From Flavobacterium akiainvivens (GTDB lineage: Bacteria > Bacteroidota > Bacteroidia > Flavobacteriales > Flavobacteriaceae): 64,000 nt of DNA. The stretch is taken from the NCBI RefSeq assembly GCF_001278115.1, contig NZ_LIYD01000005.1, positions 3,375,717 to 3,439,716 on the forward strand, written 5' to 3'. The stretch's first letter is position 1; every line of letters starts with the position of its first letter. The notes below the pieces were generated by a model that made no database searches, had not been told where the DNA came from, and worked only from the letters and a program-made list of their open reading frames with translations. Positions 50,819 through 59,010 of this stretch are shown in pieces. The position numbers and the translations under genes are program-made.

Positions 50819-52116
50819 AAGAACGCCTGTTTGCACCCATAGACAACGCACCGCTGGCCCTGTTCAGGATTTTCCTGGGGTTTTTAGTAGCCTGCGAAAG
50901 CTTTGGGGCCATACTTACCGGATGGGTTAAGGGCAATTTTATTACACCTAAATTCACGTTTTCGTTTATTGGTATGGAATGGCTGCAACCCCTGCCCGGC
51001 AGCGGTATGTACTGGTATTTTATAATTATGGGCACCTTTGGCCTGTTGTTTATGGTGGGCTACAAATACCGCTTTACCATAGCTGCCTACACACTTATGT
51101 GGAGCGGGGTGTACTTTATGCAAAAAACCAGCTACAACAACCACTACTACCTGCTGGTACTTATATGCCTCATGATGTGCTTTTTACCGGCACATCGTTA
51201 TGCATCAATCGATGCGAAGCAAAACCCTGAAATACGTAGCCTTACCATGCCTGCTTGGTGTTCGTGGGTTATGATACTCCAGGTGAGCATTGTATATTTT
51301 TATGCCACGGTGGCCAAGTTTTATCCGGACTGGCTAAACGGCACCTTTACCCGAAACCTGTTTTATGGTACGGTAACCAACCCCACCCTGCGCAATATTA
51401 TGACGCAAGAGTGGTTTTACCTGTTTATAGCCTATGCCGGTATTGCGTTTGATATGCTGGTGGTGCCCCTGCTGCTGTTTAAACGTACGCGTACCTGGGC
51501 GTTTGTGGCATCGCTTATTTTCCATATCTTTAATTCTATAACGCTGCAAATAGGCATCTTTCCGTTTTTTGCGCTGAGCTTTGCGGTGTTCTTTTACCCG
51601 CCGGATACCATCCGCAAAATATTTTTCAGGAAAAAGCCGGTTGCAGAAGTGCTGAGCTATACACCCGAGGCTAAAAACATATTCTATTGGTTTTTTGTGC
51701 CTTTCCTTATTATACAGTTCTTGCTGCCGCTGCGCCACCATTTTATTAAAGGCGATGTACTTTGGACAGAAGAAGGCCACCGCCTGAGCTGGCGCATGAT
51801 GCTGCGCACCCGCAACGGCAATACTGATTTTACCGTGATTGACAAGGCTACAAAGCAACAGGTATTTTACAACATTTTTACCGAGCTTACCCCTAAGCAG
51901 CGCGCCGGTATGGGTACCCGCCCCGATATGATTTGGCAAACCGCACAGCGCATTAAGCAGCATTTTGCCAAAGAGGGTAAAGATGTTGCCGTATATGCCC
52001 ACACCCGCGTTTCTATTAACGGCGCGCCCTATAAAGACCTTATTGACAGCAATGTAGACTTAGCCGCCGTGCCGTGGGATTATTTTTGGCATAGTGAGTG
52101 GGTGTTGCTTTATTGA
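50815..52116 (+). CDS. HTTM (vitamin K-dependent gamma-carboxylase-like) membrane protein
   Basis: 433 residues. The N-terminal 270 residues hold about seven membrane helices and the HTTM signature: 'APLALFRIFLGFLVACESFG', 'YNNHYYLLVLICLMMCFLPA' and 'VSIVYFYATVAKFYPDWLNG'. A soluble beta-rich part follows ('EEGHRLSWRMMLRTRNG') and the end is 'VPWDYFWHSEW'. Animal relatives carboxylate Glu using vitamin K; the bacterial function is largely unknown. Translationally coupled to ribF by an ATGA overlap. Confidence 0.87.
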   Translation: MKERLFAPIDNAPLALFRIFLGFLVACESFGAILTGWVKGNFITPKFTFSFIGMEWLQPLPGSGMYWYFIIMGTFGLLFMVGYKYRFTIAAYTLMWSGVYFMQKTSYNNHYYLLVLICLMMCFLPAHRYASIDAKQNPEIRSLTMPAWCSWVMILQVSIVYFYATVAKFYPDWLNGTFTRNLFYGTVTNPTLRNIMTQEWFYLFIAYAGIAFDMLVVPLLLFKRTRTWAFVASLIFHIFNSITLQIGIFPFFALSFAVFFYPPDTIRKIFFRKKPVAEVLSYTPEAKNIFYWFFVPFLIIQFLLPLRHHFIKGDVLWTEEGHRLSWRMMLRTRNGNTDFTVIDKATKQQVFYNIFTELTPKQRAGMGTRPDMIWQTAQRIKQHFAKEGKDVAVYAHTRVSINGAPYKDLIDSNVDLAAVPWDYFWHSEWVLLY

Positions 52117-52158
52117 GGGGCTTAGGTGCTGAGCCACTAAGCTATACCTCTGGTGTTT

Positions 52159-52262
52159 GTCATTCCGAACGGAGCTTGCGGAGTTGAGGAATCTCTTAAA
52201 GTTCTGTTTTTAAGTGTTTAAAATGCTCCGGTTCTGTAAGATTCGCTCAGCATGAATTGTGT
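52159..52262. repeat. Interspersed element behind the HTTM gene
   Basis: GTCATTCCGAACGGAGCTTG continues with GAGTTGAGGAATCTC (to 52195). A weak inverse partner (AAGATTCGCTCAGCATGAA) lies at about 52237-52256. The pattern 'TCATTCCGA...GGAATCTC' looks like a degenerate interspersed repeat. It starts about 43 nt behind the HTTM stop. Confidence 0.45.
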
Positions 52263-52282
52263 ATAAACATAAAATTACAAAA

Positions 52283-52306
52283 AGAGCCACCTTTTCAGAT
52301 GGCTTC
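52283..52306 (-). terminator. Hairpin behind the first tandem T9SS paralog
   Basis: AGCCACC (52285-52291) pairs with GATGGCT (52298-52304) with one mismatch around TTTTCA; T residues follow on the minus strand. The same sequence is repeated behind the second paralog at 53427. Confidence 0.5.
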
Positions 52307-52331
52307 GGCATATAATAGTGTAATGGCGTAA

Positions 52332-53309
52332 TTACTTTTTAATAAACTTAAGGTTTTGATTGTCAACCTTTATAACATACACACCTTCCTGTAGGTTTGC
52401 AGTGTTAATGGCAGTATCCATACCGGTAAGGCTGCCTTGTGCTACTACTGCGCCAAGCATATTGTAAACGGCATACGGGCCTTCGGTAACATCGTTAGCC
52501 CTTATATTAACCACGGTTGATGCCGGGTTAGGGTACAGGCTAAAGGTGTTTTTAGCAAACACAGGAGCATTGGTAGTGCCTGCGGGTGCAAACCTGTACA
52601 CAGTGCCGTTTGCAGGGTAACCATACATGCTTGGATCGCCTATCATGTTCTCTTCGGTATATTCGCCATAAGTGGGGTTTGCAGGCGATCCATATGCAAG
52701 ATAGGCTTTGTTGAGGCTGAATATAGCCACTAAGTTGTCGTCTATTTCATTGGTAAATGCTTCCAGGAACTCATTGGTAATGTTATTTGCGCCATATCTC
52801 ATTTCTATAGCTTTATCGCTCTCATGCAGCCATATCTGGAAATTCATATAAAACTGGTCGGCAGTAAAGCCAATGTCGGCAGCGTTTTCAGCACCCACGT
52901 TTTTGGCCTGTATTTTCAGTATGCGGTTAGGGGCTTCGCCTTCTACCTTGTAGCTCAGCGGCGAGCTCGATGTGCCGGTGTTATATGTCCTGTCCTGTAA
53001 ATAAATGTTTGTTGGGATAATGGCAAATAATCCCTCATCTATGTCAGGGTCGGCGCCCGGCTCCAGAAACAGGAAATAATCGTCATCAAATGCAAAACGG
53101 TCTACCGGCTGCCCGGCTATGGTAAAGGTAAAAGGGATGGTAAATTCGCCAAAATAGTCCCAATCCCATGTTTGGCCGTTGTTAATGGAGGTGTCTCCGG
53201 TGAGTTCAGTGTAAGTTTGTCCGTTTAGTGCACTAAATATGTAGTCATTTTGGGCATTCATACTAAGGCTGCCCAGTGCCATAGCGAGGAAAAGCGTAAT
53301 TTTCTTCAT
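52332..53309 (-). CDS. T9SS-secreted protein, tandem paralog A
   Basis: 325 residues with a signal peptide (MKKITLFLAMALGSLSMNAQ), a beta-rich domain and a T9SS sorting domain ('FSLYPNPASTVVNIRANDV', ending 'NLKFIKK'). The central domain has 'WDWDYFGEFTIPFTF', 'FDDDYFLFL' and 'MNFQIWLHESDKAIEMRYG', features seen in secreted sandwich domains of unknown ligand. It is paralogous to the next gene, about half identical in the middle by eye but nearly identical in the last 85 residues and in the 3' noncoding DNA. Confidence 0.85.
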   Translation of the reverse strand: MKKITLFLAMALGSLSMNAQNDYIFSALNGQTYTELTGDTSINNGQTWDWDYFGEFTIPFTFTIAGQPVDRFAFDDDYFLFLEPGADPDIDEGLFAIIPTNIYLQDRTYNTGTSSSPLSYKVEGEAPNRILKIQAKNVGAENAADIGFTADQFYMNFQIWLHESDKAIEMRYGANNITNEFLEAFTNEIDDNLVAIFSLNKAYLAYGSPANPTYGEYTEENMIGDPSMYGYPANGTVYRFAPAGTTNAPVFAKNTFSLYPNPASTVVNIRANDVTEGPYAVYNMLGAVVAQGSLTGMDTAINTANLQEGVYVIKVDNQNLKFIKK

Positions 53310-53426
53310 AGATTGATTTAAATAATAAATTGTGTGTATAATAGTGAATCGTTTGCCAATATAGTTAATTTTTAACAGGGATGGTTATGCTTAATAGTTT
53401 AATAATGATGTTTTACACTACAAAAA

Positions 53427-53471
53427 AGCCACCTTTTCAGATGGCTTCGGCATATAATAGTGTAATGGCGT
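53427..53471. repeat. Duplicated 3' noncoding segment
   Basis: The 45 or so nt behind paralog B (starting AGCCACCTTTTCAGATGGCT) are identical to those behind paralog A from 52285. Includes the hairpin terminator. Confidence 0.85.
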
Positions 53472-53473
53472 AA

Positions 53474-54451
53474 TTATTTTTTAATAAACTTAAGGTTTTG
53501 GTTGTCAACCTTTATAACATACACACCTTCCTGTAGGCTTGCAGTGTTAATGGCAGTATCAGTACCCGTAAGGCTACCTTGGGCTACTACTGCGCCCAGC
53601 ATATTGTAAACGGCATATTGGCCTTCGGCAACATCGTTAGCCCTTATATTAACCACGGTTGAAGCCGGGTTAGGGTACAGGCTAAAGTTGTTTCTGGCAA
53701 ACACAGGCGCATTGGTAGTGCCTGCGGGTGCAAACCTGTATACAGTGCCGCTTGCAGGATAGCCGCTAAGGTTAGGGCTGGCCGGCAAAGTGTTCTCTGT
53801 ATATTCCCCATAGGTAGGGTTTGCGCTGTTTCCGGTTAAAAGGTAAACGTTTTCTATACCGGCAATAGCCGTTGTAAAGACCTGCTCTCCTTCATTAATA
53901 AAAGCGTTTATATACGCAGTTGTTACATTACTGTCGCCATAGTGTATTTCAATACTTTTATCGCTTTCATACAGCCATACCTGAAAATTAAGGTACAGCC
54001 CATTTGTAGCAACGCTTAGCTCAATATCCTCAAGGCCGGCATTTTTCATTTCAAGTTTCAGTATACGGTTACCGGTTGTCCCTTCAACCTTGTAGCTTAA
54101 CGGCGAGTTAGAATTGCCGCTGTCATAGGCAATATCCTGTACAAACAGGTTGTTCACCACAAACAGAAACACGCCTTCTTCTTCATCGGCAGTTGCGCCC
54201 GGCGCAAGCAGGCCAAAATAATCGTCGTCAAAATAAAAACGGTCAACTGCCTGGCCGGCAATACCAAAACTAAACGGCATCGTAAATTCGCCAAAATAAT
54301 CATAGTCCCACACGTCTCCATTGTTTATAGAGGTAGCACCTTCAAGGTTAGTGTAAGTCTGGCCGGTTTGTACGGTAAAAGTGTAGTCGTTTTGGGCATT
54401 AGCAGCAAATGTGCCCAGCGCCATGGCGAGGAGCAATGTAATTTTCTTCAT
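53474..54451 (-). CDS. T9SS-secreted protein, tandem paralog B
   Basis: 325 residues, same length and layout as paralog A: signal peptide (MKKITLLLAMALGTFAANAQ), central domain with 'WDYDYFGEFTMPFSFGIAG', 'FDDDYFGLL' and 'LNFQVWLYESDKSIEIHYG', then the T9SS domain ending 'NLKFIKK'. The duplication is old in the centre and recent, or recently homogenised, at the 3' end. Each copy has its own upstream region, so they may be expressed separately. Confidence 0.85.
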   Translation of the reverse strand: MKKITLLLAMALGTFAANAQNDYTFTVQTGQTYTNLEGATSINNGDVWDYDYFGEFTMPFSFGIAGQAVDRFYFDDDYFGLLAPGATADEEEGVFLFVVNNLFVQDIAYDSGNSNSPLSYKVEGTTGNRILKLEMKNAGLEDIELSVATNGLYLNFQVWLYESDKSIEIHYGDSNVTTAYINAFINEGEQVFTTAIAGIENVYLLTGNSANPTYGEYTENTLPASPNLSGYPASGTVYRFAPAGTTNAPVFARNNFSLYPNPASTVVNIRANDVAEGQYAVYNMLGAVVAQGSLTGTDTAINTASLQEGVYVIKVDNQNLKFIKK

Positions 54452-54555
54452 AGATTGATTTTTAATAAAAAGTTACATGTTAAATATCAAAACCTATGCC
54501 AATACTGTTAAAATTTTAACTGAATAATTGGCTAAAACCAATAGTTTAATAGTAG

Positions 54556-54563
54556 TATCTTTG
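54556..54563 (+). promoter_or_regulatory. Promoter -7 element directly before pth
   Basis: TATCTTTG with its last G 4 nt before the ATG at 54568. It either makes a leaderless mRNA or favours the later ATG at 54625. Confidence 0.55.
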
Positions 54564-54567
54564 CGCC

Positions 54568-55191
54568 ATGAAATGGCTGACAAACCTTTTTGCACCCAAA
54601 GAAGTAAAAGAACCTGTAGACCCCATGAAAAAATACCTTATTGCCGGGCTGGGCAACCCCGGTGCCGAATATGTAAATACACGCCACAACATAGGCTTTA
54701 AAGTGCTCGACAGGCTGGCACAGCAGGAAAGCATAAGCTTTGAAACCGCCAAGCTGGGCGCCGTTGCAGAGTATAAGCTTAAAGGCCGCACCCTGTTTCT
54801 GCTAAAGCCCAATACTTATATGAACCTTAGTGGAAAGGCCATTAAATACTGGCTTGACAAAGAAAATATACCGGTTGAGAACCTGCTTGTGGTTACAGAT
54901 GACCTTAATATCCCTTTCGGGACGATACGCCTTAAGGGCAAGGGCAGCGATGGCGGCCACAACGGGCTTAAGAGCATACAGCAAACGTTGAATTCGGCTG
55001 ATTACCCGCGCTTTAGGTTTGGTATAAGCGATGAGTTTAAAAAAGGCCAGCAGGTAAACTATGTGCTGGGCGAATGGGATGAAAATGAGAAAGCCAAACT
55101 GGGCGAAAGGCTCGATAAATCAGTCGATGCCATAAAGGAATTTGCCCTGGGCGGCATAGCCAATGCCATGAGCACGTTTAACGGAAAATAA
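54568..55191 (+). CDS. pth: Peptidyl-tRNA hydrolase
   Basis: Releases tRNA from stalled peptidyl-tRNA. 207 residues. Core motifs: 'GLGNPGAEYVNTRHNIGF' (catalytic His), 'KPNTYMNLSGKA', 'VTDDLNIPFGTIRLKGKG' and 'SDGGHNGLKSI'. A 19-residue basic extension (MKWLTNLFAPKEVKEPVDP) precedes the usual start MKKYLIAGLGNPG; a second ATG at 54625 would give the standard 188-residue enzyme. Similar extensions occur in other flavobacterial Pth proteins, so the longer form is kept. Confidence 0.96.
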   Translation: MKWLTNLFAPKEVKEPVDPMKKYLIAGLGNPGAEYVNTRHNIGFKVLDRLAQQESISFETAKLGAVAEYKLKGRTLFLLKPNTYMNLSGKAIKYWLDKENIPVENLLVVTDDLNIPFGTIRLKGKGSDGGHNGLKSIQQTLNSADYPRFRFGISDEFKKGQQVNYVLGEWDENEKAKLGERLDKSVDAIKEFALGGIANAMSTFNGK

Positions 55192-55193
55192 AG

Positions 55194-55217
55194 AGGGCAG
55201 CCATTTGGCTGCCCTTC
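55194..55217. terminator. Bidirectional terminator between pth and the M12B protease
   Basis: AGGGCAGCC (55194-55202) and GGCTGCCCT (55207-55215) form a perfect 9-bp stem around ATTT. Confidence 0.8.
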
Positions 55218-55229
55218 TGCTTGTATAAC

Positions 55230-58200
55230 TTATTGTATTACAATCTTTTTGGTAATACTTCGCGCGCCTTCCTGCACTTGGACAAGATATACGCCCTGTT
55301 GTGCTTCAAAGGCTATTTGCTGTTCAAATACCCCACCGGTATTGCCATAGTTTTTACCGGCTATTTTGCGACCACGCATATCAAACACGTTAACCTGCAC
55401 ATTATCATTGCCTGATGCGTTAAAACGTACAGTAAATACTCCCATATTAGGGTTAGGGTATAGTGCAAAACCTGCAAAGGCATTTTCCTGTACATTTAGG
55501 AATTCCTGTAGGGTGCAAATATTTAGGCTCCAGCTGTTTAGTGTGCCGCCATCTGCCCCAAATTCATCAAAAACCTGTAGTGTCCATTCGCCTTCCGGAG
55601 ATTCGCCTGCAAAGGCAGAAAGCGCTTCATCAGGCAGTATCAGGCCGTTAAGCGTGGCATTTGGCGCATCATCACAGGCTGATGTTTCGCCGGCATCGCT
55701 AAAGGTAGCGTTTACATCGTGCCTGTCCCCACAATCCTGGCTAAACAGTTGTACCTCAGTACCCATTGGGCTTATAAGCGTAGCGGTAAGGTCGCCTACC
55801 CAGGTGTGGGTAATATACATACTCACAGTTAACGACTGTATAGGGGTGTTATCTTCTATTAAAAGCGATGATGTAACAGTAACCGCTTCACTATCAGAAA
55901 TAACCACCGGCACATCGGCAGAAGTAACATCCTGGCAAAGGCTGTATCCGGTAACAAAACTAAAGGTTTCGCTATAATCTCCGGCACAGCCTTCATTTGC
56001 CGGGGCTAGCCTCCAGAAGTATTCAGTACTTTCTTCAAGAAGCGCGGTATATGATTCGCTGTCAAGGTTTGTTTCAGATATAATTTCTGTAAATGATTCA
56101 TCTGTAGCTATCTGCACTACATAAGCCGATGCATTTGCCACAGTTTGCCACTCAAGTGTAACGTTGTTATCTACGGCTGTAGCGCCATCTGCCGGGCTTA
56201 CAGGCACTACCGGGCCAAAGCCGGTATCAAACAGGTCAAGGTAAATGTGTACTATTTTGGTTTCAGAGCCCGATGTGGCGGTTACCGTCATGCTGTAGAA
56301 GCCCACAGCAGCGCCATCTGTATTGCTAACCGTCACATTTACAATGCCATTAGCCGATGTGCTGTTTGGCGTAAACGTTACGGTAGAGCCCATTGGGTTG
56401 CCTGTAATGGCATAGGTTGTAGTGCCGCTAAAACCCGCATAAGCGTTGTATTGCAGGCTGTAAACCACATCGTTACCCTTACAGGCCGATATATTCTGGT
56501 CGCCGGTTACGGCAATGGCCATAGTAGTTGCGGGCGCTGTAATGCTAAAATTAGTATCGCCAAGGTCATAGAACAGGTTTTTGTAGCCTTTAACCATAAT
56601 TCGCTTATTGCCACCGGTAACATTAGGTATGGTAACCACCTCGCTGCCGTCGTTAGGTACTTTTGCTGCCAGGATGGTAGGGTAGGTATAACCGCCGTCT
56701 ACAGATAAAAATATGTCAACATACGGAGTATAAACGCCATTGGCGGTTGTTCCGGCCACATCCCAGGTTACATTTTGGTTGGTGCCTGCCTGCCAGCTTA
56801 CATTGGTATTGGGTGATGTAACCAAAAACGGCCCTGCTGTACCCGATACATGAACCTCCATATAGTCGGTAACGGTCTGTCCGCCAAGTATATTGTTATC
56901 CCTAACGGTAAAAGCAAAGGTAAAACTGCGTGCCACATCACTAATTACCTCCCAGGTAGGGTAGAGGTTGTTTGCCAGAACGTCTTCAATATCAGGCATA
57001 AAGCGCTGCGGGCTCTCTTTTATGGGCAGCGAACGGAAGTTAGGCCCCACGTTAGAACCTGCCTGTGGCGGCTGTACAGATATCTCATTATCAAACTGTT
57101 CCCAGCAATAGGTCAGGTTATCGTTATTGGCATCGGTAGCGCTGCCCTCCAGTATAAAGGCCGTGCTTTTTGGTATGGTATAGTTCTTACCGGCCTCAGC
57201 CACAGGGGGTATGTTCCCGGTTAGTGTATTGGCGCCGCAATTGCCGCCATTGGCTATAAACCAGGACATTTCGGCTATGCTTTGTGCATGGAACTGCGCA
57301 TCGCTGTGCCACTCAACGTTAGGGTCGCACACGCCGGCATAGGCCATAATGGTGGTGCCGCTGCCCGGTTCGTATGCTGTAGCGTTGTTGCGGTTGCCGC
57401 CGCACTCGTTGTTAAAGCTGTGATTTCCACCAAATTGGTGTCCCATTTCGTGGGCTACATAGTCAATGTCAAACGGGTCGCCCACCGGTGAGCCAAGCCC
57501 GGTAATGCCGCGTGCCTTGCTCCCTGAACACGGTGACCACAGCTGTGCCACGCCACCACCGCCGGTGCTCACCACGTGGCCTATATCATAGCTGTCAAAC
57601 CCCACGTGCGCATCTATAACTTCCTGGCTTGCACCAAGTAAGGCGTTATCGGTATTGCTGTTGTCAAACTCGTCTAAGTCTATAAAAATAATGTCTTCGT
57701 TGGTGTCAATCAGCTGCATGGTTATAGCGAAGTCCCTCTCATACACGCCGTTAACCCTTGTCATGGTTACGTTCATGGCTGCCAGCACGGCTTCTTTCTT
57801 CTCGGCCAGGGTACCCTCATTAAGCCCTGCCTCGTTTATGTGGAAGGCAGCATACTCAACCGTGCAGGCCATAGCCAGGCGATACACCCTCATGGTACCG
57901 TCAGTGCTCTGTATATCAAGGGTTTTGGCAGCGCTCTTGTGGTTGTTGTGCGCATTTTCCTGTGTGTCGCAATGAAACGTGCGCGCCGTGGTAACATCCT
58001 GTTTTTTATAGACTATATAGTACTTGTAATCAGTAGTATAAGGGTCGGTATACGATGCCTGACCCGGGGCAAACGTCATGTTGTGCAGGCCGTATTGCGT
58101 AATGCTGAACCTAATGGTTTCGGCAGGGTTGTTAACGTTAACGCCTGAATATGAGCGTATACCGGGGTGCAGGGCAGCAAGCCCCGGCTGCATAACAGGT

Positions 58201-58475
58201 GCATAGTAAATGCGGTAGTTTTGCAGGTTGCCATTTGCATCTGGAAATGAGGCTGTTACTGTGGAAACCGTATGTGCTGAACGCAACGGTGCATTGGCTA
58301 TCTGTTGTTTAAGTGCTTCTAAATCAAGTGAAAAGGCGGTGAATGCCTGTGGTGTAGACCCCCTTTCCAGCAGCTGGGTACCGGCCAGGGCGCCGGGCTG
58401 CTCTTTTTGCCATGCCTGGGCGTGCGAGTAGCCCGTGGCGAGCAGTGCGGCATAAAAAAGTAATCGTAATTTCAT
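55230..58475 (-). CDS. T9SS-secreted reprolysin-like (M12B) metalloprotease with FnIII and P domains
   Basis: 1081 residues, secreted. Signal peptide MKLRLLFYAALLATGYSHA. A propeptide-like region runs to about 190. The catalytic domain has the zinc site HEMGHQFGGNH (H342, E343, H346, H352) and the following 'AYEPGSGTTIMAYAG' Met-turn. Beta domains follow, including an FnIII-like unit at about 770-850 ('ASAYVVQIATDESFTEII', 'EYFWRLAPANEGC'). A proprotein-convertase P domain ('VSMYITHTWVGDLTATLISP', 'GTLNSWSLNIC') lies at about 885-1000. The T9SS domain is at the end ('FALYPNPNMGVFTV'). A broad proteolytic role outside the cell is likely. Its promoter is unclear; CGAATATA at 58506-58513 is the best candidate. 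Confidence 0.93.
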   Translation of the reverse strand: MKLRLLFYAALLATGYSHAQAWQKEQPGALAGTQLLERGSTPQAFTAFSLDLEALKQQIANAPLRSAHTVSTVTASFPDANGNLQNYRIYYAPVMQPGLAALHPGIRSYSGVNVNNPAETIRFSITQYGLHNMTFAPGQASYTDPYTTDYKYYIVYKKQDVTTARTFHCDTQENAHNNHKSAAKTLDIQSTDGTMRVYRLAMACTVEYAAFHINEAGLNEGTLAEKKEAVLAAMNVTMTRVNGVYERDFAITMQLIDTNEDIIFIDLDEFDNSNTDNALLGASQEVIDAHVGFDSYDIGHVVSTGGGGVAQLWSPCSGSKARGITGLGSPVGDPFDIDYVAHEMGHQFGGNHSFNNECGGNRNNATAYEPGSGTTIMAYAGVCDPNVEWHSDAQFHAQSIAEMSWFIANGGNCGANTLTGNIPPVAEAGKNYTIPKSTAFILEGSATDANNDNLTYCWEQFDNEISVQPPQAGSNVGPNFRSLPIKESPQRFMPDIEDVLANNLYPTWEVISDVARSFTFAFTVRDNNILGGQTVTDYMEVHVSGTAGPFLVTSPNTNVSWQAGTNQNVTWDVAGTTANGVYTPYVDIFLSVDGGYTYPTILAAKVPNDGSEVVTIPNVTGGNKRIMVKGYKNLFYDLGDTNFSITAPATTMAIAVTGDQNISACKGNDVVYSLQYNAYAGFSGTTTYAITGNPMGSTVTFTPNSTSANGIVNVTVSNTDGAAVGFYSMTVTATSGSETKIVHIYLDLFDTGFGPVVPVSPADGATAVDNNVTLEWQTVANASAYVVQIATDESFTEIISETNLDSESYTALLEESTEYFWRLAPANEGCAGDYSETFSFVTGYSLCQDVTSADVPVVISDSEAVTVTSSLLIEDNTPIQSLTVSMYITHTWVGDLTATLISPMGTEVQLFSQDCGDRHDVNATFSDAGETSACDDAPNATLNGLILPDEALSAFAGESPEGEWTLQVFDEFGADGGTLNSWSLNICTLQEFLNVQENAFAGFALYPNPNMGVFTVRFNASGNDNVQVNVFDMRGRKIAGKNYGNTGGVFEQQIAFEAQQGVYLVQVQEGARSITKKIVIQ

Positions 58476-58818
58476 AAATGCTTGTTTGAGTTAGTTTAAA
58501 GTTCACGAATATAGCAATTTAGCCGTTCCGTAGGCTTGCTTTTTGATTTAATTCCCAAAAATTGATTAGGCATAAAATAATAAATCGTTAAAAAATAAAA
58601 AGTGCGCAAAAAGGGGTAAAAAGTGCTTAATTTTTCACTTTTGGATGTTGAGATTGGGTTTTAAAACCATCAGTTTTGAGGGGTAAAATGCACCGGTTTT
58701 ACCTTGTTTTTGAGTGCGCCGTAAAAGTGATGCTGCAGACCAAAAATGGAGGTCATTTTTAACCAGACCGGAGCACATTTTTTACCTGTCGGATATACCT
58801 GGGGGAGGTGTTAAGCGC

Positions 58819-58844
58819 AAAATTCACGATATATCGTGAATTTT
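58819..58844. repeat. 26-bp perfect palindrome (first copy)
   Basis: Its 18-bp core is TTCACGATATATCGTGAA, flanked by AAAA and TTTT to complete 26 bp. On the plus strand it continues into a run of T, so it could also work as a terminator in that direction. Confidence 0.8.
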
Positions 58845-58913
58845 TTTTCAGGGGGTGGTTTAGCTCCTTTACACTTTTCAGGTGCTTTATTTGATGACAG
58901 GCAACAGAAAAAA

Positions 58914-58931
58914 TTCACGATATATCGTGAA
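58914..58931. repeat. 18-bp perfect palindrome (second copy)
   Basis: TTCACGATATATCGTGAA again, centred 91 bp from the first copy. Identical core, different flanks. Confidence 0.8.
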
Positions 58932-58949
58932 AAATGATCTCGGGGCGGG

Positions 58950-58980
58950 GTAAAAGAAAACCCCCGGGCTGGCCGGGGGT
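58950..58980 (-). terminator. Terminator of the PA14 T9SS gene
   Basis: ACCCCCGG (58960-58967) pairs with CCGGGGGT (58973-58980); T-rich tail on the minus strand. Confidence 0.8.
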
Positions 58981-59010
58981 TCAGTTGATTGTATTTGTGG
59001 GGGACAAAAA

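Larger units (their letters stand above)
58476..59010. other. Gene-free stretch with paired palindromes
   Basis: 535 nt with no credible gene between two T9SS cargo genes. Seen: the noncoding 18-mer shared with 8351 (58628-58645), a GGGTTTTAAAACC palindrome (58657-58669), two copies of TTCACGATATATCGTGAA (58823-58840 and 58914-58931), and the terminator of the gene at 59011. Base use is different from the neighbouring genes. Confidence 0.7.
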
